From RH-AL1 sp050013235 (GTDB lineage Bacteria > Pseudomonadota > Alphaproteobacteria > Rhizobiales > Beijerinckiaceae): DNA of 64,000 nt. Position numbers and translations under genes: made by a program. The notes beneath the pieces are model-generated. The model saw nothing but the letters and a program-made list of their open reading frames with translations. It did no database searches and was not told the DNA's origin. Position 1 is the first letter of the stretch. Each line of letters opens with the position of its first letter. The DNA is taken from the NCBI GenBank assembly GCA_050013235.1, contig JBEKFQ010000010.1, forward strand, positions 26,942 through 90,941, written 5' to 3'. Positions 45,046 to 53,877 of this stretch are shown here, piece after piece.

Positions 45046-45046
45046 A

Positions 45047-46225
45047 TCACGACCGGCTCAAGGCACGCATGGCGTCATCGAGACCGCCGAGCGTCAACGG
45101 ATACATGCGGCCGGCGACAAGCCGCCGCATGAGACCGGCCGATGGGCTATAAATCCACTCATCCTGGGGAACGGGATTGAGCCAGGCGATCCGGCGGTAG
45201 GCGGAAACGATCCGCTGCATCCAGACCGCGCCTGGCTCCTCGTTCCAATGATCGACAGCGCCGCCCGGCGTCGTGATTTCGTAAGGCGACATCGCGGCAT
45301 CCCCGACGAAAACCACCCGGTAATCCGAGGCATAGGTGTGAATAAGATCATAAGTCGAAATCTTGTGCGCGCGGTCCCGCGCATTGCTTGTCCAAACGTG
45401 ATCGTAAATGCAGTTATGGAAATAAAAGGTGTGGAGGTGTCTAAATTCCGACCTCGCCGCCGCGAACAGAGTTTCGGCCTCGGCGATATGGGCGTCCATC
45501 GATCCCCCGATATCGAAAAAGATCAAAAGCTTGACGTTGTTGCGCCGTTCCGGCCGCAGTTTCAGGTCGAGAAACCCCTGCGCCGCCGTGCCTTGAATGG
45601 TGGCGTCGAGATCGAGTTCTTCCGCCGCGCCCGTGCGGGCAAACCGGCGCAACCGCCGCAGCGCGAGCTGGACGTTTCGCGTGCCGATCCCGGCCTCTCC
45701 GGTCAAGTCTTTAAAACGGCGCTCGTCCCATACTTTGGCCGCGCGAAAATGGCGGTTGCCGGCTTGCCCAATCCTCACCCCTTCGGGATGATAGCCATCG
45801 GCGCCAAAGGGTGACGTGCCGCCCGTCCCGATCCATTTGGAACCGCCTTGATGGCGCTCTTTTTGGTCGCGCAGACGCTCGCGCAAGGTCTCCATCAATT
45901 GATCCCAGCCGAGTTTTCGAATCGCGGCACGCTCCTCCTCGCTCAAATATTTTTCGCCTAGGCTACGGAGCCAGTCCTCCGGGATATCTTCGGGGTCGAG
46001 CGCCGCGCTGGGCGCCTCCAACCCTTTGAAGCTCGCGCCAAAAACCCGATCGAAGGCATCGAGATGACGCTCGTCCTTGATGAGACACGTCCGCGCCAGG
46101 CCGTAAAAGGTCTCGACGGAATCCTGGGCAAGGCCTTGAGAGAGCCCCTCGATCAGGGTCAAATATTCCCGGACCGTGACCGGAACGGAGGCTTTGCGCA
46201 GATTGGTGAAAAAATCGAGCAGCAT
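45047..46225 (-). CDS. CoxE-like von Willebrand factor A domain protein
   Basis: 392-residue soluble protein of the VWA/CoxE type that partners with MoxR ATPases. An N-terminal helical part (MLLDFFTNLRKASVPVTVRE, LARTCLIKDERHLDAFDRVF) precedes the VWA domain, whose MIDAS is degenerate: LLIFFDIGGSMDAHI (DxGxS). TFYFHNCIYDHVW and VVFVGDAAMSPYEI follow. The frame is open to 46375, but that would overlap the start of the divergent MoxR gene, so the ATG at 46225 is chosen. The pair probably acts in assembly or metal insertion of another protein complex, by family analogy; the client is unknown. Confidence 0.85.
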   Translation of the reverse strand: MLLDFFTNLRKASVPVTVREYLTLIEGLSQGLAQDSVETFYGLARTCLIKDERHLDAFDRVFGASFKGLEAPSAALDPEDIPEDWLRSLGEKYLSEEERAAIRKLGWDQLMETLRERLRDQKERHQGGSKWIGTGGTSPFGADGYHPEGVRIGQAGNRHFRAAKVWDERRFKDLTGEAGIGTRNVQLALRRLRRFARTGAAEELDLDATIQGTAAQGFLDLKLRPERRNNVKLLIFFDIGGSMDAHIAEAETLFAAARSEFRHLHTFYFHNCIYDHVWTSNARDRAHKISTYDLIHTYASDYRVVFVGDAAMSPYEITTPGGAVDHWNEEPGAVWMQRIVSAYRRIAWLNPVPQDEWIYSPSAGLMRRLVAGRMYPLTLGGLDDAMRALSRS

Positions 46226-46355
46226 GACCCCGTCCTGAATCCGGCCCCGGCGCGCCGGCTCCCCAAACCCCACGGACCCATTCCCGTTCCCGCGAGACAT
46301 TGCCAGCGCGCCCTGGGGATGGCACATCCACAAGGTTCGAGCCCCAGGGTACTCC

Positions 46356-47201
46356 ATGCGTTTTTCCGGCACCAAGTCTTATATCGCGACCGAAGACCTG
46401 ACGGTCGCCGTCAATGCGGCCATCGTGCTCCAGCGGCCGCTGCTCATCAAGGGCGAACCGGGGACAGGCAAGACCGTTCTGGCGGAAGAAATTGCCGCGG
46501 CCCTCGAAGCCCCGCTGATCACTTGGCACGTCAAATCGACGACCAAGGCGCAACAGGGTCTCTATGAATACGATGCGGTCTCGCGGCTGCGCGATTCGCA
46601 ACTGGGCGATGCGCGGGTCTCCGATATCTCCAACTACATCAAGCGCGGCAAGCTTTGGGAGGCTTTTACCGCGCCCAAGCGGCCTGTCTTGCTGATCGAC
46701 GAAATCGACAAGGCGGATATCGAATTTCCCAACGATTTGCTGCTCGAACTCGACCGGATGGAATTCCATGTCTACGAGACCGGCGAAACGATCCGCGCGC
46801 AGGCACGTCCGGTCATCATCATCACCTCGAACAACGAGAAGGAATTGCCGGACGCCTTCCTGCGCCGCTGTTTTTTCCACTATATCCGCTTCCCCGATGC
46901 GGAAACCATGGCGGCGATCGTCGAGGTGCATTTTCCCGGCATCAAACGGCGCCTTGTCGAGGAAGCTTTGCGCATCTTCTTCGATCTCCGCGAGGTTCAG
47001 GGCTTGAAGAAAAGACCCTCGACCTCGGAATTGCTGGACTGGCTCAAACTGCTTCTCAGCGAAGAAATCGGGCCGGAGCTGCTGCGCGAGACCAATTCGA
47101 AAAAGCTCATCCCGCCGCTGGCGGGCGCGCTTTTAAAGAACGAGGGCGACGTTCATCTGTTGGAACGGCTGGCGTTCCTCACCCGCCGCGAAGGACGCTA
47201 A
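46356..47201 (+). CDS. MoxR-family AAA+ ATPase
   Basis: 281-residue AAA+ chaperone. Walker A is GEPGTGKT (33-40), Walker B PVLLIDEIDKADIEF, sensor 1 PVIIITSNNEKELPDAFLRR. The fit to CoxD-type MoxR proteins is good. It is divergent from the VWA partner (about 130 bp between the starts) and 1 bp ahead of the SixA-like gene. Together with the VWA protein it resembles MoxR-VWA pairs that activate enzymes such as CO dehydrogenase or methanol dehydrogenase, but no such enzyme is in the window. Confidence 0.92.
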   Translation: MRFSGTKSYIATEDLTVAVNAAIVLQRPLLIKGEPGTGKTVLAEEIAAALEAPLITWHVKSTTKAQQGLYEYDAVSRLRDSQLGDARVSDISNYIKRGKLWEAFTAPKRPVLLIDEIDKADIEFPNDLLLELDRMEFHVYETGETIRAQARPVIIITSNNEKELPDAFLRRCFFHYIRFPDAETMAAIVEVHFPGIKRRLVEEALRIFFDLREVQGLKKRPSTSELLDWLKLLLSEEIGPELLRETNSKKLIPPLAGALLKNEGDVHLLERLAFLTRREGR

Positions 47202-47202
47202 A

Positions 47203-47718
47203 ATGCTGACGCTGATCCTGCTGCGCCATGCCAAGGCCGTTCCGCACGGCGGCGACGATTTCGCGCGCGAATTGACGGACAAAGGCCACAAGGACGCCGG
47301 ACGCACCGGCGCCTTCCTCCTCGTGAATGATCTCCTGCCGGACCTCGCCCTGGTCTCGCCCGCCGCGCGGACACGCCAGACGTTCGAGGATCTCGCGGTC
47401 GCATCCCGGCCAATCCGCGTCCATTACGAAGACGATCTTTACAATGCCGGGGCCGGCGAATTGCGCGAGCGGCTCCGGCACGCCGGCAGCAAAGTCAACA
47501 CGTTACTTATCGTAGGCCATAATCCCGGAATCGTCGAGCTGGCCCTCAAGCTCGGCAGGGACGGCGACATCAAGGATCTCGAGGCCATGCGCGCCCGTTT
47601 TCCGCCGTCCAGCTTCGCCATCATCGAGTTTCGCGCGGAGAATTGGGAGGATGCGGCGGCGAGCGGCGGCCAGCTCGTCCAGTTCGTCACGCCCGATGAT
47701 TTGAAAGCGGGGAGGTGA
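47203..47718 (+). CDS. SixA-like histidine phosphatase
   Basis: 171-residue histidine-phosphatase superfamily protein. The catalytic motif is LILLRHAKAV (H9), with LVSPAARTRQTFEDLA and the second His in LLIVGHNPGIVELALKLG. SixA dephosphorylates HPt domains in E. coli; here the substrate is not known. It starts 1 bp after the MoxR gene stop and is surely cotranscribed. An HPt protein is encoded 6 kb downstream, but nothing links the two. The gap 47719-47999 is AT-rich near its end and shows no gene. Confidence 0.87.
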   Translation: MLTLILLRHAKAVPHGGDDFARELTDKGHKDAGRTGAFLLVNDLLPDLALVSPAARTRQTFEDLAVASRPIRVHYEDDLYNAGAGELRERLRHAGSKVNTLLIVGHNPGIVELALKLGRDGDIKDLEAMRARFPPSSFAIIEFRAENWEDAAASGGQLVQFVTPDDLKAGR

Positions 47719-47999
47719 GACGCGGGGTCGAAACCGCGCGGTCTGGGCTTGGACCGTCTCGACGTCCAAAGACGCCTGGTCAACATTTCCGCTTGCAATC
47801 TCTTACCCGCCGGGTTGGCAAGATCGCGCCGCCTCGCAGCATGCCGCCCAGTTTAGAATTATAATAGAAAACGCTTTCTCGATTATCCCGGCCAATCAGA
47901 TCCCATGCTAGATTAGAATAATTATGATCTTCACACGGCGACTTGCGAATTAAAACTCATTGTCGTATCAAATTTTAGCCAAACGGCCTCTCCTCGATC

Positions 48000-48956
48000 A
48001 TGTTGAGCCCTTTTGAAATGACGAATACTAACATCGCATCACAAAACTGTAGGGTTTTTCTCATTTCATTTGCTGTCTTTGCTACAAATGCCGTGATTCC
48101 TACAAAATCTTGGGCCGCGGAGATCCCCGCGAACGACGCGGCGCCGGCGGTCGACAGTTTTCACGAACTCGAAACGAAATATATTTTCGGCTTTACCTCG
48201 GGCGCCGATATTGGCGTGCCAGGCGAACAAGCCGTCGAATTCGAGACGACGACCGCGAGCGCCCGGCGAGGCGGTCATTACAGCAACGTCGAGCAGGAAA
48301 TAGAGTTCGAGCATGTGCCTACAGCCTGGTTCGGCTACGAGTTGAGCGCACATGGAACGAGTCATACAATCACCGGAGTCGAGGGCCTCGGCGATATCCA
48401 CCGCACCACTTTTAGCGGGCTTTCGGCCGATCTGCGTTTTGCCCTTGTCGATCGCGTTCCCGGCTCGCCTATCGGTCTCACCTTCGAGGTCGAGCCGGAA
48501 TGGGAACGCGTGGACGGCACGAGTGCAGGCTATACCGCCAATTACAGCACCGGCTTTACGCTGATCGCCGATACCGAACTCATCCCCAACCGGCTCTATG
48601 GCGCGATCAATGTGAATTACACACCCGAAATCGACCGGCCCGTAGGGTCGCTGGCCTGGCAAGGTGTCTCCTCCACGGGTCTAACTGGCGCCATTGCCTA
48701 CCGGATCGCACCAAAGATCACGATTGGCGACGAGCTGGAATATTACCGGGCCTATGGCGGCGCCTTGTTCAATTCCTTCGATGGGCAGGCACTCTACGAC
48801 GGGCCGACACTGCACATTCAGTTCAACAGCAAGATGATGCTCGCCTTGGCGTTTTCGACGGAAATCGCAGGGCATGCCGTTGGCGATGCCCGGCCGCTCG
48901 ATCTCACGAATTTCGAACGTTACCGCGGCAATATGAAATTCGAGATCGAATTTTGA
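48000..48956 (+). CDS. Putative outer-membrane beta-barrel protein of an iron-uptake operon
   Basis: 318 residues, with a signal peptide (VFLISFAVFATNAVIPTKSW, cleavage after WAA). The mature part has many alternating strands (LETKYIFGFTSGADIG, VEQEIEFEHVPTAWFGYELS) and ends KFEIEF, a C-terminal aromatic typical of Bam-assembled barrels. No family name is assigned. The start is either 48000 or the ATG at 48018. A cupredoxin and an FTR1 permease follow in the same direction at short spacing, so a role in iron passage or sensing is inferred. The promoter region is AT-rich, but no clear Fur, Irr or RirA site was found. Confidence 0.72.
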   Translation: MLSPFEMTNTNIASQNCRVFLISFAVFATNAVIPTKSWAAEIPANDAAPAVDSFHELETKYIFGFTSGADIGVPGEQAVEFETTTASARRGGHYSNVEQEIEFEHVPTAWFGYELSAHGTSHTITGVEGLGDIHRTTFSGLSADLRFALVDRVPGSPIGLTFEVEPEWERVDGTSAGYTANYSTGFTLIADTELIPNRLYGAINVNYTPEIDRPVGSLAWQGVSSTGLTGAIAYRIAPKITIGDELEYYRAYGGALFNSFDGQALYDGPTLHIQFNSKMMLALAFSTEIAGHAVGDARPLDLTNFERYRGNMKFEIEF

Positions 48957-48985
48957 GATATTTTACGATGTTAAGGAGACTGGAT

Positions 48986-49333
48986 ATGCGCATGACGACA
49001 CGCGATAGACTGAAAACCGTTAGCTGCCTGTTGGCGGCAGTCCTTGCGATTGCACCTGCTTCCGCATGGGCGGAAACGCTTCAAATGTCGCTGCAAAATC
49101 ATAAATTTCATCCGGCGGAAGTGGCCGTTCCGGCGAACCAGCCACTGACGATCGAGATCACCAATCTCGACGCGACGCCGGCCGAATTCGAGAGCAAAAC
49201 TCTGCGTGTCGAAAAGGTCGTGGCCGCACATGCCAAGATTTCCGTGCAGATCCGGCCGCTTCCGCCCGGACGCTACCGGTTTTTCGACGATTACAACGAA
49301 GACACCACCGAGGGCTTCCTCGTCGTAAAGTAA
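48986..49333 (+). CDS. Periplasmic cupredoxin-domain protein (FTR1-associated)
   Basis: 115 residues: signal peptide (VSCLLAAVLAIAPASAWA), then a single cupredoxin_1 domain. MSLQNHKFHPAEVAVPANQP, LDATPAEFESKTLRVEKVVA and LPPGRYRFFDDYNEDTTEGF are the standard pattern of cupredoxins next to FTR1. AAGGAG lies 7 nt before the ATG at 48986; an ATG at 48968 lies upstream of that ribosome site. The family is thought to oxidise or hand over iron to the permease in the manner of EfeO; here the metal ligands are incomplete, so its copper binding is uncertain. Confidence 0.85.
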   Translation: MRMTTRDRLKTVSCLLAAVLAIAPASAWAETLQMSLQNHKFHPAEVAVPANQPLTIEITNLDATPAEFESKTLRVEKVVAAHAKISVQIRPLPPGRYRFFDDYNEDTTEGFLVVK

Positions 49334-49344
49334 GGGAAAGTGTC

Positions 49345-50184
49345 ATGTTAGGCGCGCTGATCATTGTCTTTCGTGAGGTCATCGAAGCCGGGCTTATTGT
49401 CGGCATCGTGCTGGCCGTGACAAAAGGCATCCATGGCCGGGGCCGCTGGATCACGGCGGGCGTGGCGGGCGGTATTGCCGGTGCCGCGTTGCTGGCCATC
49501 TTCGCCGACGCGCTCGCCAACGCTCTGGCGGGCGTTGGCCAAGAGATCTTCAATGCCAGCGTGCTCGGCCTCGCCGTCTGTATGCTGGCGTGGCACAATA
49601 TCTGGATGGCGCGACATGGCCGCGAAATGGCGGCGGAGCTGCGCGACGCCGGCCTTGCCGTCAAGAACGGATCGCGCTCGCTCGCCGCGCTGGCCATCGT
49701 CGTCGGCGTAGCGGTCTTGCGCGAGGGTTCGGAGATCGTGCTCTTTCTCTATGGCCTCGTGATTTCGGGTGGCTCGTCGGCTTTGGGCCTCCTGGCGGGC
49801 AGCGCGCTCGGCCTGGTGCTCGGCTGCGCGGTGAGTGCCCTGACGTTTTTCGGCCTGGTGACCATCCCTCCCAAGCATCTTTTCCGCGTCACGACTACGC
49901 TCATCACCTTTCTCGCGGCCGGGCTCGCCGCGCAAAGCGTTCTGTTTCTCCAACAGGCAGGTTTGATCACGCAGCTGCAAGCCACCGCTTGGGACAGTTC
50001 CGCGATCCTCTCCGACACGAGCCTCTTCGGCCGGCTTCTACACACCTTGATCGGCTACAGCGATCAGCCCTCGCAAATGCAGGTGCTGGTTTACAGCGTG
50101 ACGCTCGCGGCGATTTTCACTCTGACCAAGGTCTTGGAGCCGGGGAAGCCGTGCGCCGCGACAGTGGCGCATAAGGCGGCGTGA
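49345..50184 (+). CDS. FTR1-family high-affinity iron permease
   Basis: 279-residue inner-membrane protein with seven predicted helices. The two iron-binding REXXE motifs are present: FREVIEAGLIVGIVLA near the N-terminus and VLREGSEIVLFLYG in the fourth helix. It resembles EfeU and yeast Ftr1, which import iron together with an oxidase or cupredoxin partner. It follows the cupredoxin gene by 11 bp. No EfeB peroxidase is present, so this is the short form of the system. Confidence 0.92.
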   Translation: MLGALIIVFREVIEAGLIVGIVLAVTKGIHGRGRWITAGVAGGIAGAALLAIFADALANALAGVGQEIFNASVLGLAVCMLAWHNIWMARHGREMAAELRDAGLAVKNGSRSLAALAIVVGVAVLREGSEIVLFLYGLVISGGSSALGLLAGSALGLVLGCAVSALTFFGLVTIPPKHLFRVTTTLITFLAAGLAAQSVLFLQQAGLITQLQATAWDSSAILSDTSLFGRLLHTLIGYSDQPSQMQVLVYSVTLAAIFTLTKVLEPGKPCAATVAHKAA

Positions 50185-50248
50185 TAATGACCCCTGACAC
50201 CGGCGCCAAGGTTGCCTACATAGGAGGCTTCTCCAAGCGGACCTTCCC

Positions 50249-51742
50249 TTGTCTTTTTTCTCCGATCTTCTCTTCGAGGCCCGCGCTTTCGCCCAGACCC
50301 TGAGCGAGAGCGCAGGCACGCCCGTCGTGCGTCTGGGCGTCACCGGGCTGTCCCGCGCGGGCAAGACGATCTTCATCACGGCGCTGATCCAGCATTTGAC
50401 GGAGCTTGGCGCGCCGGGCTCCGGCACCAAATGCGCCCTGCCCGTCTTCCGGGTCGTGGCGGAGGGGCGGCTGACCAAGGGGCGGCTGGAGCCGCAGCCC
50501 GACGACACCGTGCCGCGCTTCGCCTACGAGGCGCATCGCGCGGCGCTCCGCGGTGGCGAGGATGGCGCGGCCCGCGACTGGCCGGACTCGACGCGCCAGA
50601 TCGCCGAGGTGCGGATCAAATTGGAATTCGAGCGCGCCACGGGTCTTCGCCCGGGGCCCGCCAGCCTGATTCTGGATATTGTCGATTATCCCGGCGAATG
50701 GCTGCTCGATTTGCCGCTGCTCGATAAATCCTATGCGCAATGGTCAAGCGAAACCTTGGAGGCCAGCGCCCGCGCGGCACGGGCCCCGCTCGCCGCGGAA
50801 TGGCGGGCTTTCACGCTGGCAACCGATGCGGCGGCGGCCTTCAACGAAGCCAAGGCCCGCGAGGCGGCGGACCTCTTCACAGCCTATCTCCGCTCGTGCC
50901 GGGCCGATACCCATGCGCTTTCCACCCTGCCGCCGGGACGCTTTCTCATGCCCGGCGATTTGGAGGGCTCGCCCGCCCTCACCTTCGCGCCGCTCGTCCT
51001 CAAGCCCGGAGAGGCCTATCCCGAGGGCACGCTGGCCGCGATGATGGAGCGGCGCTACGAATCGTATAAAGCACAAGTGGTGCGACCGTTCTTCCGCGAT
51101 CATTTTTCCCGGCTCGACCGGCAGATCGTGCTGGTGGATACGCTCGCCGCCCTCAATGCAGGCCCGGCGGCGCTACGCGATCTCGAAACCGCTCTGTCGG
51201 AAATCCTGCAAGCCTTCCGGGCCGGGCGCAACACCCTGCTCTCCGCGTTGTTCCGTCCCCGGATCGATAAAATCCTGTTCGCCGCGACCAAGGCCGATCA
51301 TCTCAACCACACCAGCCACGACCGGCTCGAGGCCATTTTGCGCACCATCGTCGCCCGCGCCATCGCCAGGGCCGACGATGCCGGCGCCGAGATCGATGTC
51401 ATCGCCTTGGCGGGCATCCGCGCGACACGCGAGGCCCGGATCGGAAAAGATTCTCGCGCGCTGGACGCCGTGGCAGGCATTCCGGCGGCCGGCGAGGTCA
51501 TCGACGGCCAGACATTCGACGGCAAGACCGAAGCCGCCATTTTCCCCGGCGATCTCCCTGCGGATCCCAAAGCGGCGCTGCGAGGCGAGGGTCTCTATGC
51601 CGGTCCCGCCGAGGCCGACTATCGCTTCGTCCGCTTCCGGCCGCCGCTACCGGAATTGACGGTGGATGGCACGCCGAAACCCCTGCCCCATATCCGGCTC
51701 GACCGCGCCTTACAGTTTCTTCTAGGAGATCGCCTGACATGA
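50249..51742 (+). CDS. YcjX-family P-loop GTPase-like protein
   Basis: 497 residues. VVRLGVTGLSRAGKTIFITA is the YcjX P-loop; LILDIVDYPGEWLLDLPLLD and KILFAATKADHLNHTS are its later nucleotide-site motifs. YcjX and YcjF form a conserved pair, membrane-associated and stress-linked, with unclear function. It starts with TTG at 50249, and no strong ribosome site is near; the end overlaps the next gene as ATGA. The direction is the same as FTR1, with a 64-bp gap. Confidence 0.9.
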   Translation: MSFFSDLLFEARAFAQTLSESAGTPVVRLGVTGLSRAGKTIFITALIQHLTELGAPGSGTKCALPVFRVVAEGRLTKGRLEPQPDDTVPRFAYEAHRAALRGGEDGAARDWPDSTRQIAEVRIKLEFERATGLRPGPASLILDIVDYPGEWLLDLPLLDKSYAQWSSETLEASARAARAPLAAEWRAFTLATDAAAAFNEAKAREAADLFTAYLRSCRADTHALSTLPPGRFLMPGDLEGSPALTFAPLVLKPGEAYPEGTLAAMMERRYESYKAQVVRPFFRDHFSRLDRQIVLVDTLAALNAGPAALRDLETALSEILQAFRAGRNTLLSALFRPRIDKILFAATKADHLNHTSHDRLEAILRTIVARAIARADDAGAEIDVIALAGIRATREARIGKDSRALDAVAGIPAAGEVIDGQTFDGKTEAAIFPGDLPADPKAALRGEGLYAGPAEADYRFVRFRPPLPELTVDGTPKPLPHIRLDRALQFLLGDRLT

Positions 51743-52803
51743 GCGGCAGGGAACCAACTCCGGAAGAACGGCGGCGTCCGCGCGCGGTGCGGATCGAGGC
51801 GGAGGATGCGCCTCGCCCCGCGCGCGAGCCCCGCGAACCCATCGTCGAGATCACGCCGGATCCGTTCGCTTTCGAGACCGTCGCGCTCGAACCGGGCGAA
51901 CAGGCCGTGGAAACGGCCCAAAAGCGCGGCATCTTTCGCCGGAGCTTGTTGTCCTGGGGCGGCCTGTTCTGGTCCGCCCTGGGCGGATTGGTTTCGCTGG
52001 CCCTCGGACTCTGGGTCACGCAGATCGTCGACGGGCTTTTCGCGCGATCCATGGCGCTTGGCGTCATCGGTCTTGGCCTCGCGGCCTTTGCCGTCCTCGC
52101 CCTCTTGGTCCTCGGCACCCGAGAGTTCCTGCGGGTGGCGCGGCAAAAACATATCGCCAAACTGCATCAGGATTTCGCCAAGGCCCATGCCGCCGATGAC
52201 CGGGAACACGCCCGCAAGCTCGTGAGCGAGCTCGCCGCGCTCTATACCGCCCGGCCTGAAACGGCGCGGGCGCGCGGCGACATCCTGGCCCTGCGAAGCG
52301 AAATCGTCGATGGCCGCGATCTCGTCGAGATTGCCGAGCGAACCCTCGTCGCTCCGCTGGACGGCAAGGCGCAAGCGGCCATTGCCAATGCCGCCAAACG
52401 TGTTTCGCTGGTCACCACCATCGCGCCGCGCGCCTTCATCGATGTCGCCTTTGTCCTCTTGCAAGCCGTCCGCCTGATCCGCGAGATTGCGGAAATCTAC
52501 GGCGGCCGGCCGGGACTTTTGGGCTTCGTGAAGCTCGCGCGATCGGTCGCGGCCCATCTCGCCATTACCGGGGGCATGGCGGCGGGCGATAGTCTGTTGC
52601 AGCAGGTCGTCGGCCACGGCATTGCCGCCAAAATTTCGGCGCGGCTCGGCGAGGGCATGCTGAACGGGCTTTTGACCGCCCGCATCGGCCTCTCCGCCAT
52701 GGCGGTCTGCCGCCCCATGCCCTTCGCGGCGCAACCGGCGCCAAATCTGCGCAGAGTGGTGCCATTCCTGTTCAAGCAGGAGAAAACGCCCGCCCGCGAT
52801 TAG
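51739..52803 (+). CDS. YcjF-like membrane protein (TIGR01620/DUF697)
   Basis: 354 residues: a charged N-terminus rich in Arg/Pro/Glu, two membrane helices at about residues 75-130 (LFWSALGGLVSLALGLWVTQ, LGVIGLGLAAFAVLALLVLG), and a C-terminal DUF697 domain (YGGRPGLLGFVKLARSVAAH, MLNGLLTARIGLSAMAVCRP). It is translationally coupled to ycjX. The stop TAG overlaps the start of a degenerate palindromic repeat. Confidence 0.9.
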   Translation: MSGREPTPEERRRPRAVRIEAEDAPRPAREPREPIVEITPDPFAFETVALEPGEQAVETAQKRGIFRRSLLSWGGLFWSALGGLVSLALGLWVTQIVDGLFARSMALGVIGLGLAAFAVLALLVLGTREFLRVARQKHIAKLHQDFAKAHAADDREHARKLVSELAALYTARPETARARGDILALRSEIVDGRDLVEIAERTLVAPLDGKAQAAIANAAKRVSLVTTIAPRAFIDVAFVLLQAVRLIREIAEIYGGRPGLLGFVKLARSVAAHLAITGGMAAGDSLLQQVVGHGIAAKISARLGEGMLNGLLTARIGLSAMAVCRPMPFAAQPAPNLRRVVPFLFKQEKTPARD

Positions 52804-52845
52804 CGCATGCCCCCCCGAAAGTTACGGACTTTCGTGATCAAGGGC
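52802..52845 (+). repeat. Mosaic palindromic repeat, copy 10 (relic of module 1)
   Basis: AGCGCATGCC, then CGAAAGTTACGGACTTTCG and GATCAAGG, recalls the left half of module 1; the rest is lost. Its first bases form the ycjF-like stop. The following stretch to 53042 shows no gene. Confidence 0.5.
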
Positions 52846-53042
52846 CTTCGCGATCTCCGCACCATGTGACTGATTTCCCATCCCGTGAATGCTTCTGCCC
52901 AAGGGATGAGCGCCCGTGCGCGCCCGAAGCGTGTCACAGCCGCTTCATAGGATTTTGGCAGAGGTAAAGACAGGCATGGACGAGCAGCCCAACGAAATAG
53001 CCTAGTCCGAAATGGAACAGGCCGCCCGGCGCAGGAGAACCG

Positions 53043-53267
53043 ATGTCACGGATCGCGACTGTCAAGGAAACCGGCTTAGAGCTTAGCCAAGAAGAGTGGA
53101 TGCGATTCGAGGAGGCTGTCGCCGCGTCGCTTCCCGGCAGGCCGGAGCCCTGGCCTTTTGCCCGGAGCTTCAAAACCACGGGGACGGAACAGCTCCTGCC
53201 GCTGTTCCATCATACAAGCCGGGAAAGCTGGGACTTTTGCTTTGACGAGCAGCCCGCTCAGCCTTGA
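53043..53267 (+). CDS. Small hypothetical protein
   Basis: 74 residues, no family recognised. AGGAG lies 4 nt before the ATG at 53043, which is the main support. Mostly acidic and hydrophilic, with Trp/Phe in the second half (PWPFARSFKTTG, ESWDFCFDEQ). It converges on the ferredoxin gene and overlaps its end by 10 bp. Confidence 0.5.
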   Translation: MSRIATVKETGLELSQEEWMRFEEAVAASLPGRPEPWPFARSFKTTGTEQLLPLFHHTSRESWDFCFDEQPAQP

Positions 53268-53578
53268 CGCGTGGGTGTCGAGACCTTCAGTCCATCGAGA
53301 GCGGCCGTCACCTTGATTTGGCAGGAAAGCCGGGAGTTCGGCTTCACGTCGAAGGCAAAATCGAGCATGTCTTCTTCCATCGCTTGCGCCTTGCCGGTCA
53401 GCGCGATGAAAGCCTCGTCCACATAGACATGACAGGTCGCGCAGGCACAGGCGCCACCGCATTCCGCAATGATTTCCGGCACATTATGACGAATAGCCGT
53501 TTCCATGACCGTCGATCCAAGTTCCGCTTCCACAGTGCGGGCGGTGCCTTTCGAATCGACGAAAGTGATAGCGGGCAT
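53258..53578 (-). CDS. 2Fe-2S ferredoxin, adrenodoxin type
   Basis: 106-residue electron carrier. The cluster ligands are C40, C46, C49 and C86 (AECGGACACATCHVYV and SRLSCQIKV), the C-X5-C-X2-C-Xn-C pattern of the adrenodoxin/putidaredoxin/FdxB group, with one extra Cys (C44). GAGGA lies 7 nt before the ATG at 53578. It may serve Fe-S assembly or a monooxygenase; no partner gene is adjacent. The 299 bp upstream (53579-53877) shows nothing else. Confidence 0.93.
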   Translation of the reverse strand: MPAITFVDSKGTARTVEAELGSTVMETAIRHNVPEIIAECGGACACATCHVYVDEAFIALTGKAQAMEEDMLDFAFDVKPNSRLSCQIKVTAALDGLKVSTPTRQG

Positions 53579-53877
53579 GAAACGATCCTCTAGAAATAGC
53601 GCCTGTCCGGACCATGGCGGTCGCGTGAAGTGATGGTCTTTTAGAGAAAGCCGCGCGCGATGAATAGAGGCTCGCGGCACCCTTGCCCGTGTTCCATCTG
53701 CGCCAATTGAAATTCCGCCAGGAAAACATGCCCATCCCATTGAAATAAAAAAAAGATTCTCAACATCGCAAGAGAGTCCGCCGGGATGAGGAGCGCGCAA
53801 TTGCCGCGCAGGCCGAGAATCATTTGGCGCATCCGTCCGCTCCCGCCCGCGAGGTGGGACGAAAGGCTCCGCGGGCC

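Noticed and set aside
47850..47999. Fur, Irr or RirA box before the iron operon (TTTAGAATTATAATAG and AGAATAATTATGATCT looked promising)
   Set aside because: Neither matches a consensus palindrome well enough; AT-rich sequence gives such matches by chance.
52934..53179. 81-residue minus-strand frame opposite the small gene at 53043
   Set aside because: The plus-strand frame has AGGAG at good spacing; the minus-strand one has neither a ribosome site nor family features.
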